From Geobacter sp. UBA6802 (lineage in GTDB: Bacteria > Desulfobacterota > Desulfuromonadia > Geobacterales > Pseudopelobacteraceae): a DNA stretch of 47,821 nt. The position numbers were made by a program, and so were the translations under genes. Numbering within the stretch: the first letter of the stretch is position 1; every line of letters starts with the position of its first letter. Location of the stretch: the NCBI GenBank assembly GCA_002452325.1, contig DKFG01000302.1, forward strand, positions 1,805 to 49,625, read 5' to 3'. Positions 23,940-32,739 of this stretch are shown in pieces. The notes beneath the pieces are model-generated. The model searched no databases and was not told the origin of the DNA. It saw only the letters and a list, made by a program, of their open reading frames with translations.

Positions 23940-25763
23940 ATGAGCCAGCAGGCTCACCGTAACGGTTTTGTCTGGTGGTGGTTTCCGCTGCTGCTTGTGG
24001 TCAGCCTCTCCCCGGTTATCCCCAACTGGCTTGCCCCCGGTCTGCCTGCCACCCATGAAGGCTACCGCTACCTGTTGCTGTCAGACTGGTTTGCCGATGC
24101 CCTGGCCTCAGGCGTCTGGTACCCCCGCTGGCTACCGGAGATGAACGGCGGCTTCGGGTACCCCCAGTTCGTCTTTTACCAGCCTGCCTATTTCTTTCTC
24201 AACGCCCTCGTCTCCCTGGTGGCAGAACCGCTCTTTCTGCGTCAGCTACTGACGCTCAGTCTGATCGCCTTGCTGGGGGGGCTTGGGGTCTACCTGCTTG
24301 CCCGCCGCTTCACCTCCCCCGGCTACGCACTGCTGTTGGTTTTCCTCTTTCAGGCAGCTCCCTACGTCCACACCAACCTGTTTGTGCGGGGCGATTTAAG
24401 TGAATGGATGGTGCAGCAGCTTATTCCCTGGCCGATCTATTTTCTTTTGCGTTATTGCGATGAGTGGCAGTCAGGTCTCCTCCACCGGCGGATGTTACAT
24501 TGGCTGGGGATTGCGCTTGGCACCGCACTGCTCTGCTATTGTCACCCGGTTGCCCTTATGTTTCTGCCGTTGCTCTTGGTCTGCCTGGGGGGTGGGTGCC
24601 TGCTGAAAAAACGGCCACTGCCCCCTATTATTATCTGGGGAGAACCGGCAGCGGCTATCGGTCTTGGGCTGGCATTAAGCTCCCCTTACTGGCTGACGGT
24701 GATGCAGATGAAGCCGCAGGTAAACGTTGCGGCAGTTCTTGATGGTTTTGTTGCCGCCAACAACACCGTCGGACTGCAGCACCTGCTGTGGGGCAGCCTG
24801 CAGCACCAGTCATTCAGAGAATTTCTGGGGTTGCCCTTTGTGCTGGCTACCCTGCTTGGCTGGTGGCATGGTCGCAAACAGCCCTTTATCTTCAGTGCAG
24901 GTGTGGCCTATCTGCTGCTGATACTGCTGATTACCCCGGCCGGGAACTGGTTCTGGCAGCTCTACCCCTTTTCCCTCTTGCAGTTTCCCTGGCGGCTGGC
25001 GGTCTTTGCGCCGCTGTTGCAGATCATCTGTATGCTGGGCCTGCTGGGGGTGGCGGGCACTGGCCAGGCCAGGATCGGTAGGGGCTGGCTGGCCGGTGGG
25101 GTCTGTCTATTGGCCCTGTGGTCGTGGCACGGGCATTTTGGATGGAAACCGGCTGAACCCCCAGGATCTCCGGTGCGTTTTGATCAACAGGCACTGGCTT
25201 GCCTGCGTAATTTTGCCCAGACCGGCAGTCCCGGCCGCTATGTAACGACCCTTGATGCCGCTGAATGGCTGCCGCGCACAGCGGCGGGAATTGTGACAAC
25301 CCCGGCCAGGGGTGGGCTCTCGCTGGACTGCGGGCAAACCCAGCAGGCCATGGCCGGATTGGCAATAACGATGGGGATGCCCGGGCTATACGACCTGCAG
25401 CCTGAGCCTCGGCCTTTGCTTGAGGTTGATCAGCGGGGCTGGCGCGTCCAACCCGTCCCAGGCTCCTCCGGCTTCCGGCTTGATTATCAGCTGAGCGGCA
25501 CGGTAGCCGTCAATGTGACCATCAACCAGATCTACCTGCCCGGCTGGATGGTGACGCTCAACGGGCTGCCGCTTTCCCGGTCCGAACTGGAACGGCGCCT
25601 GTTGCCTGACGGCAGGATGCGCTTGGTCCTGCCGCCGGGTACATGGCAGCTGCAAGCTTGGTACGACGGCCCTCCCGGCTGGCAGAGCCGCAATTGGCTG
25701 ATTGTTATCCTATGCGGCTTTGCTGCCATCTACTGGTCATACCGCTGGAAAGAAGAAAAATAG
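23940..25763 (+). CDS. polytopic membrane protein of the PTPS-related/YfhO-like GT-C type
   Basis: A 607-residue protein with about eleven membrane helices and a C-terminal beta-rich domain (about 500-580) before a last helix. THEGYRYLLLSDWFADAL followed by YPRWLPEMNGGFGYPQFVFY is the hallmark first loop of the PF10131-type family, which groups with GT-C glycosyltransferases such as YfhO. It probably transfers a sugar from a lipid carrier on the periplasmic face. ATG at 23940 is chosen over an in-frame GTG at 23922; both lie after the methyltransferase stop. The next gene starts 8 nt after the stop. Confidence 0.7.
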   Translation: MSQQAHRNGFVWWWFPLLLVVSLSPVIPNWLAPGLPATHEGYRYLLLSDWFADALASGVWYPRWLPEMNGGFGYPQFVFYQPAYFFLNALVSLVAEPLFLRQLLTLSLIALLGGLGVYLLARRFTSPGYALLLVFLFQAAPYVHTNLFVRGDLSEWMVQQLIPWPIYFLLRYCDEWQSGLLHRRMLHWLGIALGTALLCYCHPVALMFLPLLLVCLGGGCLLKKRPLPPIIIWGEPAAAIGLGLALSSPYWLTVMQMKPQVNVAAVLDGFVAANNTVGLQHLLWGSLQHQSFREFLGLPFVLATLLGWWHGRKQPFIFSAGVAYLLLILLITPAGNWFWQLYPFSLLQFPWRLAVFAPLLQIICMLGLLGVAGTGQARIGRGWLAGGVCLLALWSWHGHFGWKPAEPPGSPVRFDQQALACLRNFAQTGSPGRYVTTLDAAEWLPRTAAGIVTTPARGGLSLDCGQTQQAMAGLAITMGMPGLYDLQPEPRPLLEVDQRGWRVQPVPGSSGFRLDYQLSGTVAVNVTINQIYLPGWMVTLNGLPLSRSELERRLLPDGRMRLVLPPGTWQLQAWYDGPPGWQSRNWLIVILCGFAAIYWSYRWKEEK

Positions 25764-25771
25764 AGGTCACT

Positions 25772-27430
25772 GTGCGCATACAAGAGCAACAACGTCATAT
25801 ATATACAGCTGTTTCTGTTGTTATGTTGCTTGCAGTCCTAACATATCTATTGCATGGAAGTGCACTGTCTGGCGGCTGGCGTGTTGATGACCCTTGGATT
25901 CTTTTGTTTGTGTGCGAGCATCCCGGAGCATTGGGTTACTTTTTTTCTCCTGACATCTGGCAGTCCCTGGGTGTACCTTTCTTTACGCCGTGGCTTGCGC
26001 TGGACTTTCGTCTTGACGCTGCTTTATCCACATTGAACCCTAGGGTATTTTATCTGCATCACCTTATGGTCATCTGGCTGGCTGCCGTTTTAACCTTTCT
26101 TTTGCTGCGTCGTTTTGTTGGCGAGTTGTGGAGCGCCTTTGCCGCAGCCCTTTTTTTGCTGGGGGCGCCTGTAGTTGTGCTTGCTCAACAACTTATGAGT
26201 CGCCATTACGCCAGCGGGCTGGTTTTTGCGATATTAGCCATAATCTGCTGGTTGCACAGACGTGAACAGCATGGCCGGTATTTTCTTGCGCTGGCGGTAT
26301 TTTGTTATCTCATGGCCATACTGAACAAGGAAATCTATGCTCCGCTGCCACTAATACTGTTTTTCTGGGGTAGAGCTACCCTGAAGGAGCGTTTACGCAA
26401 TATGGCGCCGTTTGCCTTGGCTCTGCTTGTTTTTGTTGTCTGGCGCGCTGTCATGGTTGGTTCAGCGGTAGGAGGTTACGGCGGTCGTTTTAATGATTTT
26501 GGGGACATACTGCAGACCCTTAAGACTCTGCCGCAGATTTTTTTTGGCCAGTGGTGGTTTGTGCCTGTTGTACTGTTGTTCCTGCTGCTGATTGCCTGGT
26601 GTCGCTTACCTAACCAGGCGTTGGTGGTGATTGCATCAGTTTGTGCTGTGTTGATGCCGTTTCTTGCAATACAGGCATCTGCCAATATTTCAGACTTTCG
26701 GTTTGGTTTTTTGCCCTGGTGGTCTCTTTGTATTCTGCTGGTTGTGGCCAGTGCCAAGCCAGCTTGTGCGTGTCCGCGGTTTTTGCCTTATTGGCTGTGG
26801 CGGGTAGTGTGTCTGCTGCCGCTTGCTGCCTTTAGTATGTTGTCATTATTGAACGGTTTCAAAGTAGCCCGGGATTACAATAACATTGCGGCTGTATATG
26901 ACGTTCAGGGCCGTTTTTTGTTGTCATATGATGAGAGGACAGCGTATGTACCAGGAGGCGAACTGCTTGCTGTCCTTTCCTTTCAATATGGTATGACAGG
27001 GCTCAAAAAAAATATCCTTGGGAAAGGGACGCCATATGCCGTACCTACCTTGGAGAGCGCCGCTTTGTTGGCAGGAGACCGTCCTTTATATGTTTACGAT
27101 CCAGTCGGCCAACGCATGAACTGGGTTGAACATAAGACCGATTCTGGCTACAGGCCGGATTTGCCGATGAATGTTTTGATGGATAGAAGGCAGGGGGGAT
27201 TTGAATGGCTTATCCAGGAATCCCCCAAAGGCTCCTGTTTCCTTTTGTTTTCAGGCTTGAATGTTGCTTTCTTAGTGCCATGCGTCGGGAAAGTTCATTT
27301 TGAGTTTCCTCCCTTCATACAGGGGGAAGTGCGTACCCTTGTAACTACAGGTGAAAATAGCTGGAATGTTTCGCCGGTGCTGATTTTCCCCGAAAAAGGC
27401 AAGGTCTTGAAATGGAGTTCAAATCCGTGA
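25772..27430 (+). CDS. GT-C-like polytopic membrane glycosyltransferase (paralogue 2)
   Basis: A 552-residue membrane protein, GTG start at 25772 behind an AGAGG site. It shares with the 21032 gene the opening HGS-x-LSG-x-W-x-x-DDP-x-IL loop, GAPVVVLAQQLMSRHYASGL, NKEIYAPLPL and a WR-x-x-M-x-G-x-x-VGGY segment. About ten helices are followed by a soluble C-terminal domain. The catalytic Asp pair in DDPWIL is intact. Composition is AT-richer than the two genes before it, so the pair is not a recent local tandem copy. It likely uses polyprenyl-phosphate sugars made by the GtrB-like enzyme that follows; the two genes overlap by 19 nt. Confidence 0.65.
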   Translation: MRIQEQQRHIYTAVSVVMLLAVLTYLLHGSALSGGWRVDDPWILLFVCEHPGALGYFFSPDIWQSLGVPFFTPWLALDFRLDAALSTLNPRVFYLHHLMVIWLAAVLTFLLLRRFVGELWSAFAAALFLLGAPVVVLAQQLMSRHYASGLVFAILAIICWLHRREQHGRYFLALAVFCYLMAILNKEIYAPLPLILFFWGRATLKERLRNMAPFALALLVFVVWRAVMVGSAVGGYGGRFNDFGDILQTLKTLPQIFFGQWWFVPVVLLFLLLIAWCRLPNQALVVIASVCAVLMPFLAIQASANISDFRFGFLPWWSLCILLVVASAKPACACPRFLPYWLWRVVCLLPLAAFSMLSLLNGFKVARDYNNIAAVYDVQGRFLLSYDERTAYVPGGELLAVLSFQYGMTGLKKNILGKGTPYAVPTLESAALLAGDRPLYVYDPVGQRMNWVEHKTDSGYRPDLPMNVLMDRRQGGFEWLIQESPKGSCFLLFSGLNVAFLVPCVGKVHFEFPPFIQGEVRTLVTTGENSWNVSPVLIFPEKGKVLKWSSNP

Positions 27431-28386
27431 GGGATACTATTGCTACGCAACCGGTTCCTGTGCTCTCCATCGTCTGCCCCATGTACGACGAGGAGGAGGC
27501 CCTTGCCCCTTTCCTTGAACGATTGCTTCCAGTGCTGGCGGCCACCAGGGAACGCTTCGAGATCGTCTGCGTCAACGACGGCAGCAGGGATGCCACCCTT
27601 GAGCGTCTGCTTGAGGCAGCCCGGAAGGAATCATCAATCAGGGTGCTGGACCTTTCCCGCAATTTTGGCAAGGAGGCGGCCCTCACCTGCGGTATTGACC
27701 ACGCCAGGGGCGCTGCCGTCATCCCGATTGATGTTGACCTGCAGGATCCGCCGGAGCTTATCCCGGAGATGCTTGCGCTGTGGCGTCAGGGGTTTGATGT
27801 CGTGCTTGCCCAGCGCAACGACCGTTCATCTGATCATCTGTTGAAGCGTAAGACGGCCGAGTGGTTTTACTGGCTGCATAATGTTATTTCAGATTCTCCG
27901 ATTCCTCCAAACGTCGGTGATTTTCGGTTGATGGATCGTAAGGTAGTAGAAGCCTTAAAAAGCCTCCCGGAACGGCGGCGTTTTATGAAGGGCCTGTTTG
28001 CCTGGGTCGGCTTCCGTCAGGCCATCATCCCCTACAGTAGAGAAGTTCGCCAGGCCGGCGTCAGTAAATTTTCAGGCTGGAATCTTTGGAACTTCGCTTT
28101 GGAGGGAATTACCTCGTTCTCCACGGCCCCTCTGCGGGTTTGGACCTACCTCGGCTTGATCATCGCCCTGCTGGCCTTTGTGTACGGCGCCTTTATCGTC
28201 GGCCGAGTCCTGCTGCTGGGACGCGACATGCCCGGCTACGCCTCGCTGATTACGGTGGTGTTGTTTCTGGGCGGCGTCCAACTGATCGGGTTGGGAGTGC
28301 TGGGGGAGTATCTGGGGCGGATTTATACCGAAACCAAGCAGCGACCGGTCTACATCGTGCGCGACCACTACACAGATGAGGCCTGA
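27412..28386 (+). CDS. GtrB/DPM1-like polyprenyl-phosphate glycosyltransferase
   Basis: A 324-residue GT2 enzyme with two C-terminal membrane helices (about 235-260 and 270-295). LSIVCPMYDEEEAL, IVCVNDGSRDAT, LDLSRNFGKEAALTCGID and the catalytic PIDVDLQDPPELI are typical of dolichol-phosphate-mannose synthase and GtrB families. These transfer a hexose from a nucleotide sugar to polyprenyl phosphate at the cytoplasmic face, supplying donors to GT-C enzymes. Three candidate GT-C proteins lie directly upstream. An in-frame GTG at 27427, overlapping the previous stop, is an alternative start. It overlaps the next gene by 11 nt. Confidence 0.88.
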   Translation: MEFKSVRDTIATQPVPVLSIVCPMYDEEEALAPFLERLLPVLAATRERFEIVCVNDGSRDATLERLLEAARKESSIRVLDLSRNFGKEAALTCGIDHARGAAVIPIDVDLQDPPELIPEMLALWRQGFDVVLAQRNDRSSDHLLKRKTAEWFYWLHNVISDSPIPPNVGDFRLMDRKVVEALKSLPERRRFMKGLFAWVGFRQAIIPYSREVRQAGVSKFSGWNLWNFALEGITSFSTAPLRVWTYLGLIIALLAFVYGAFIVGRVLLLGRDMPGYASLITVVLFLGGVQLIGLGVLGEYLGRIYTETKQRPVYIVRDHYTDEA

Positions 28387-29122
28387 ACTCTATCAGGACA
28401 TGGCACAGCTGCAAGCGGATCACTGGTGGTTTGTCGCCCGTCGGAACATCCTGGCGACATTGATTGCGCAGTTGTCGTTACCTCCACAGGCCCGTATTCT
28501 TGAGATCGGTTGTGGCACCGGGGGAAACCTGGCCATGCTCTCCGCCTTCGGACAGGTAAGCGCTATGGAGTATGACGCCCATGCCCGGGAGATTGCCGCC
28601 GCTCTTTCAGGGCTGCCGGTGGCGGCCGGCGGTTTGCCGGAACCGGTTCCGTTTGATAACGGGCAATTCGACTTGGTCTGTCTGTTGGATGTGCTTGAGC
28701 ATATTGCGGATGACGGTGCAGCTTTGATTCGGGCAGGGCAACTCCTGAAACCGGGGGGCAGGCTGCTGGTCACGGCGCCTGCATATAGCTGGCTCTGGTC
28801 TGCCCATGACGATGCCCATCACCATCAGCGGCGCTATACGGCCAGAATGCTGCGGCGGTTGGCCGCTGCACACAGTCTGCACGTTAACCGTCTTGGTTAT
28901 TTCAACACACTGCTGTTCCCGGTGATCGCCGTGGCGCGTATCTGGGGGAGATTAACCGGCAGGGCGGCCGATTCGGATGCTGCCATGCCGTCACCCTGGG
29001 CGAATGCCCTGTTACAAAGGGTATTCGCTTCCGAGCGGTACCTTGCAGGGCATCGTCTGTTCCCCTGTGGAACGTCACTGGCGGCGGTTCTGTCCCATAA
29101 AAAGGAAGCCCGGTATGAGTAA
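28376..29122 (+). CDS. class I SAM-dependent methyltransferase
   Basis: A 248-residue protein. WWFVARRNIL precedes the methyltransferase core: motif I ILEIGCGTGGNLAML (about 40-54), an acidic residue in MEYDAHA, FDLVCLLDVLEHIADD and LLKPGGRLLVTAPAYSWLWS. The HHHQRRYT segment after the core is common in methyltransferases from polysaccharide loci, where they sit beside GtrB-like enzymes. The target is unknown. It overlaps the genes on both sides (11 and 8 nt). Confidence 0.82.
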   Translation: MRPELYQDMAQLQADHWWFVARRNILATLIAQLSLPPQARILEIGCGTGGNLAMLSAFGQVSAMEYDAHAREIAAALSGLPVAAGGLPEPVPFDNGQFDLVCLLDVLEHIADDGAALIRAGQLLKPGGRLLVTAPAYSWLWSAHDDAHHHQRRYTARMLRRLAAAHSLHVNRLGYFNTLLFPVIAVARIWGRLTGRAADSDAAMPSPWANALLQRVFASERYLAGHRLFPCGTSLAAVLSHKKEARYE

Positions 29123-30302
29123 TCCGATGATACAGGCTGCGTCCTGCTATGATGTCCTTTGCGTTTCGCCGGTGGGACTAGAGGAATCCGAAGAATTCGC
29201 CCTTGGTATGCGCGACCTGCGTCGACGACTGCCTGGTGCCCGGCGCTGGTATGTTGTTGCTGATGGGCAGGAGCCGCCTATGCCAACCGACTTCATGGCG
29301 TGGAGCGATGCGCCGTTTCTGTTGGTCATCCTCAACCCGGCACTACTGGTCTCTGGCAACTTGGAGGCAGAGTTGCTGGCCTTGGTCGACAACGCTGCGA
29401 CCGATTGTGTTCTGCCCAGTGATCCTCGCGGTTTTGTGCCTGGCGTCTTCATAGACTATGCCAGCCGCCCCGGTTTTGATCGTTTTGTCGCCCGTCTGGC
29501 GGCCGGGCCTCGGCAGATGCCCTTTGACGGTAGATCTCCCTGGCTCTATCTGGTCGATCGGCAGACGCTGGCCACATGCGCTGCCGATGTCACTTCATGG
29601 CATGATCTTCCTGCTGCATTAGGTGAGCGTGCAGCCATTGCCGGCCATGCCTTTGTCCATTCGTACAGCGACTACTACGATAACGACCGTGCCGAGATGC
29701 TGCGGCTGATCCCGGATGGTGTCCATACCTTGCTGGATATCGGCGGCGGCGCGGGGAATTTTGGTCTGGCTTTCATGCGTGAACGGGGAGGGCAGGCAAC
29801 ACTGCTGGAGCAGAACCGGGTCATGGCCGCCGCTGCACGTCAGAAGGGGCTGACCGTCCTGGAAGGGGATTCCCGCGATATCACCTTGACGGAACGCTAC
29901 GACTGCGTTTCCTTTCTGGATGTACTTGAACATATCCCTGATCCGCTTGCCGCATTGCTAAAGGCCCGGCAGGCCCTAAAGCCAGGCGGATATGTGCTGC
30001 TTTCCGTGCCCAACGTCGGCCACTGGTCAGTGGTCTGGGATCTACTGGAAGGGCGGTTTGACTACATTCCGGTTGGCATCCTTTGTACCACTCATGTACG
30101 GTTTTTCAGTCGCTCAGGTCTGCAGACCCTGCTGGACGACGCAGGCCTGAGCGTGGAGCGTTGGGAAAACAGTGCCTCCCCCCTGCCGGAACCGTTGGCG
30201 GCCTTTCTTGCCTGTCGTACGGCTCAAGGTGTTGCCCTTGATCTGGAAAGCCTCGCCACCGACAGCTTCCATGTGCTGGCGTGCTGCCCTGGTGGAGTAT
30301 AA
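29115..30302 (+). CDS. two-part protein: unknown N-terminal domain plus methyltransferase
   Basis: A 395-residue protein. The first 170 residues (CYDVLCVSPVGLEESEEFAL onward) look like an alpha/beta domain with no clear match and may have been a glycosyltransferase-like module. The C-terminal half is a class I methyltransferase: TLLDIGGGAGNFGLAF near residue 203, a SAM-binding Glu in LLEQNR, YDCVSFLDVLEHIPDPL and LKPGGYVLLSVPNVGHW, the form common in cell-wall methyltransferases. The ATG at 29115 overlaps the previous gene by 8 nt and has an AAAGGAAG site. Function likely sugar O-methylation. Confidence 0.75.
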   Translation: MSNPMIQAASCYDVLCVSPVGLEESEEFALGMRDLRRRLPGARRWYVVADGQEPPMPTDFMAWSDAPFLLVILNPALLVSGNLEAELLALVDNAATDCVLPSDPRGFVPGVFIDYASRPGFDRFVARLAAGPRQMPFDGRSPWLYLVDRQTLATCAADVTSWHDLPAALGERAAIAGHAFVHSYSDYYDNDRAEMLRLIPDGVHTLLDIGGGAGNFGLAFMRERGGQATLLEQNRVMAAAARQKGLTVLEGDSRDITLTERYDCVSFLDVLEHIPDPLAALLKARQALKPGGYVLLSVPNVGHWSVVWDLLEGRFDYIPVGILCTTHVRFFSRSGLQTLLDDAGLSVERWENSASPLPEPLAAFLACRTAQGVALDLESLATDSFHVLACCPGGV

Positions 30303-30308
30303 GCTGCT

Positions 30309-31400
30309 ATGGTCACCGCCATCATCGTCAACTATCACCGCCATCTGTTAACTACCCGTGCTGCAGCCAGTGTCCTGGCTGACCAGCCGGATGCCCAGGT
30401 GATCGTGATTGATAACAGTGCCGATACCGAAGAGGCCCGTGCGCTGCAGAATCTGCTGCCCGATCAGGTAACCTGTCAGATTGCCCCGGAAAATCTCGGA
30501 TTCGGTAAGGCCTGCAACCTGGGGTATGCCCGCGCCCGCCACGATTGGGTTCTTCTTCTGAATCCCGATGCCTTTGTACTGAAGGGGTGCATCACAGCTC
30601 TGGTAAGCTTTTTACAAAAGACACCCCGAGCCGGTGCAGTAGCCCCCCTTACTTATTGGGACAAAGCACAGCAATGGCTGCTACCCCCTGCCCTGCTGCC
30701 CACCCCCGCAACAGAACTGACTTTGACCCTGGCCCTGGGGTGGCCCTGGCTTGGCCGCTTTGTCAGCCAAAAGTTCCGCAGCTGGGCACTAACAGGTATC
30801 CGTTCTGAACAACCGGTCCCTCAGCGGATGCTGTCCGGCGGGCATATGTTACTGCGTCGTTCTGCGGTAGATGCTGCGGGCGGGCTGTTCGATCCCGACT
30901 TTTTCATGTACTTTGAAGATACCGACCTCTGCGTGCGGTTACACAAGGCCGGTTTTCAGCTGTATCTGGTGCCGCAGGCCCAGGCCGTACATGCCTGGGA
31001 GTCAGACGGCGGCAAAGGGGAGCTTGCCGCAGGCAGCCGTCTTTTGTACTTTCAGAAACAGTTTCCCGGCAGCCTGCTGTTTACGGCATGTCAGCGTCTG
31101 GAGCGGGACAGCCCGGCCCTGAATCTGCATGAAAGCCGCCAGTTGGGGCTACGTCAGGATCCTCTGCAGCTTGCGGTGCCGCCTGAGCTGCATGGCGGCT
31201 GGGTGCTGGAGATAAGCCCGCACCCCTTGTTGGTGCCGGCGCTGTACTGCTTCGGTCGGGGCGATCAGGCGCAGATAACGGAGCAGGTCTGGGCGCTGTT
31301 GGGGGGTGGTGAGTACTGGGCCCGTATCGGTTCGCCTGAAGGCAACGGCCTGCAACGGTTCCGGTTCAGCGTTGCGGAACGCGGGTCGCACAGAGCGTAA
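30309..31400 (+). CDS. GT2 glycosyltransferase (WbbL-like) with C-terminal extension
   Basis: A 363-residue protein. The GT-A core has AIIVNYHRHLL, VIVIDNSADTEEA, ENLGFGKACNLGYA, LLLNPDA (metal and nucleotide binding) and FDPDFFMYFEDTDLCVRLH, the usual order for rhamnosyltransferases. Residues about 270-363 are an extra domain (VLEISPHPLLVPALYCFG and following) of unknown role, possibly a carbohydrate-binding sandwich. It begins 6 nt after the previous stop and ends immediately before the acetyltransferase start. Confidence 0.85.
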   Translation: MVTAIIVNYHRHLLTTRAAASVLADQPDAQVIVIDNSADTEEARALQNLLPDQVTCQIAPENLGFGKACNLGYARARHDWVLLLNPDAFVLKGCITALVSFLQKTPRAGAVAPLTYWDKAQQWLLPPALLPTPATELTLTLALGWPWLGRFVSQKFRSWALTGIRSEQPVPQRMLSGGHMLLRRSAVDAAGGLFDPDFFMYFEDTDLCVRLHKAGFQLYLVPQAQAVHAWESDGGKGELAAGSRLLYFQKQFPGSLLFTACQRLERDSPALNLHESRQLGLRQDPLQLAVPPELHGGWVLEISPHPLLVPALYCFGRGDQAQITEQVWALLGGGEYWARIGSPEGNGLQRFRFSVAERGSHRA

Positions 31401-32366
31401 ATGATGCTCTACGAAGCCCGTGAAATACCAGGTGCCGAACTGCCAGTGATCACGCCTCTCTTCTGCCGGATATTCAAGACCGATATCTCGGAAGAGATGC
31501 TGGCCTGGAAGTATGGTGACGGGCGGGGGCGCTCCTATGGTATCTTTACTGTTGAAGGCGAACTGCTGGCCCACTGCGGCATCTTTTACCGTCAGGTGCA
31601 TGCAGATGCCACCCCCTGCCGGATTGCCCAACTGGGGGATTTGATGGCCCTGCCGGGCCGCTATGGTGGCGTTTCGCGGTCACGCTCACCATTTGCCCAG
31701 CTGATACAAAAAGTGTTGGACGATCTGCCTGCTGCAGACAATCCCGATGCCCTGGCCTTCGGGTTCCCCAGCGACCGGGCCATGCGGCTTGGTGAGCACC
31801 TTGGGCTGTTCAGCTCCATTGATCGGATGTGGGAGCTTCAGTTTAGCCCTCTGCCCACAGACGGAGGAGGCGATCGCTGCCTTGATCTGGATTTTGACAG
31901 CAGCGATTTCATCCACAATGTAGATCGGTTGTGGCGGGGCATGGCGGACGACTTGGGAAACGATCTGCTGGGTGTGCGGGATGGGTGCTACCTGCGGCAG
32001 CGTTACGGCAGCCATCCGCAGCACCGTTACCGTTGCCACCTGGTCCGGTCGCGCTGGCTGCGGCGGCCATTGGGTATACTGGTAACAAGGCTTGACGGAG
32101 AACAGTGCGAGCTGCTTGACCTGGTGGCCCCCCGATCAAACATGCAGCGGCTGCTGACTGCCGCACGGCAGCAGTTGCCGGCCTGGGGAGCGGTCACCAT
32201 GAAGCTCTGGCTGACCGAGCACCATGCTGCTCTGGTACAGCACCAGGCAGACCATGTCGCTCCGCTTGAGTTCAGGATTATGGCCAACCCGTTCAGCTCC
32301 GGTAACAGGCCGGAACGTTTTGCAAACCGCTGGTGGCTGACCGGCGGTGACACCGATTACCGGTAG
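31401..32366 (+). CDS. GNAT-type N-acyltransferase
   Basis: A 321-residue protein resembling the two-part GNAT proteins found in polysaccharide loci: EEMLAWKYGDGRGRSYGIFT, a beta strand with AHCGIFYRQV, and IAQLGDLMALPGRYGGVSRS as the acyl-CoA-binding turn. The second half (about 180-320, with VTRLDGEQCELLDLVAP) looks like a degenerate repeat of the same fold. It probably acylates an amino sugar of the glycan. The ATG directly follows the preceding stop codon, so the two genes are translationally coupled. It is the last gene before a large repeat. Confidence 0.6.
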   Translation: MMLYEAREIPGAELPVITPLFCRIFKTDISEEMLAWKYGDGRGRSYGIFTVEGELLAHCGIFYRQVHADATPCRIAQLGDLMALPGRYGGVSRSRSPFAQLIQKVLDDLPAADNPDALAFGFPSDRAMRLGEHLGLFSSIDRMWELQFSPLPTDGGGDRCLDLDFDSSDFIHNVDRLWRGMADDLGNDLLGVRDGCYLRQRYGSHPQHRYRCHLVRSRWLRRPLGILVTRLDGEQCELLDLVAPRSNMQRLLTAARQQLPAWGAVTMKLWLTEHHAALVQHQADHVAPLEFRIMANPFSSGNRPERFANRWWLTGGDTDYR

Positions 32367-32376
32367 TTCTACAGCA

Positions 32377-32479
32377 ACCACCCCACCCCTACGGGGCACC
32401 CCTCCAGAGGAGGGGAATTAACATCTCGCCTTTTATTCCCCTCTTTGGAGGGGTGGCAGGCATAGCCTGACGGGGTGGT
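32377..32479. repeat. dispersed palindromic repeat, copy A (intact)
   Basis: A roughly 103-bp near-palindrome starting ACCACCCC and ending GGGGTGGT. Inner hairpins include CCCCTCCAGAGGAGGGG on the left arm and CAGGCATAGCCTG on the right arm. The centre reads GGGGAATTAACATCTCGCC, so a single TTAA (32418-32421) marks the middle. The second copy at 37576-37951 is split at this TTAA. It can fold on either strand and may end the upstream transcript. Confidence 0.8.
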
Positions 32480-32524
32480 GCTGAATATGTACGAACTACA
32501 TTTACTCAAACAGGAGGATGTACC

Positions 32525-32707
32525 ATGGAAACTATCCAGAAAAAGACCGAAGAGATGATTGCAGCAATGGCCGGCTCGGCGCTCCAGCCCGATAAAATCA
32601 GCGAGCTCGCCGCAAACTTCTTGCAGGCCATGGAGAAGCCTGTAAACCAGCCTGAAGATGCCAACAGTGCTGAGCAGGCGTGTTCACAAAACAAGGAAGA
32701 GGAGTAA
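32525..32707 (+). CDS. small acidic protein of unknown function
   Basis: A 60-residue protein behind a perfect AGGAGG site (32512-32517) with 7-nt spacing, which argues that it is a real gene. The first 40 residues (ETIQKKTEEMIAAMAGSAL onward) should form an amphipathic helix. The tail has one Cys and ends EEE. No family recognised. It starts a new segment after the repeat, and its stop lies 32 nt before the ATG of the large transferase, so the two may be co-transcribed. Confidence 0.6.
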   Translation: METIQKKTEEMIAAMAGSALQPDKISELAANFLQAMEKPVNQPEDANSAEQACSQNKEEE

Positions 32708-32739
32708 TTCCAATTCGCATAGCAGATGAAAACGAATTG

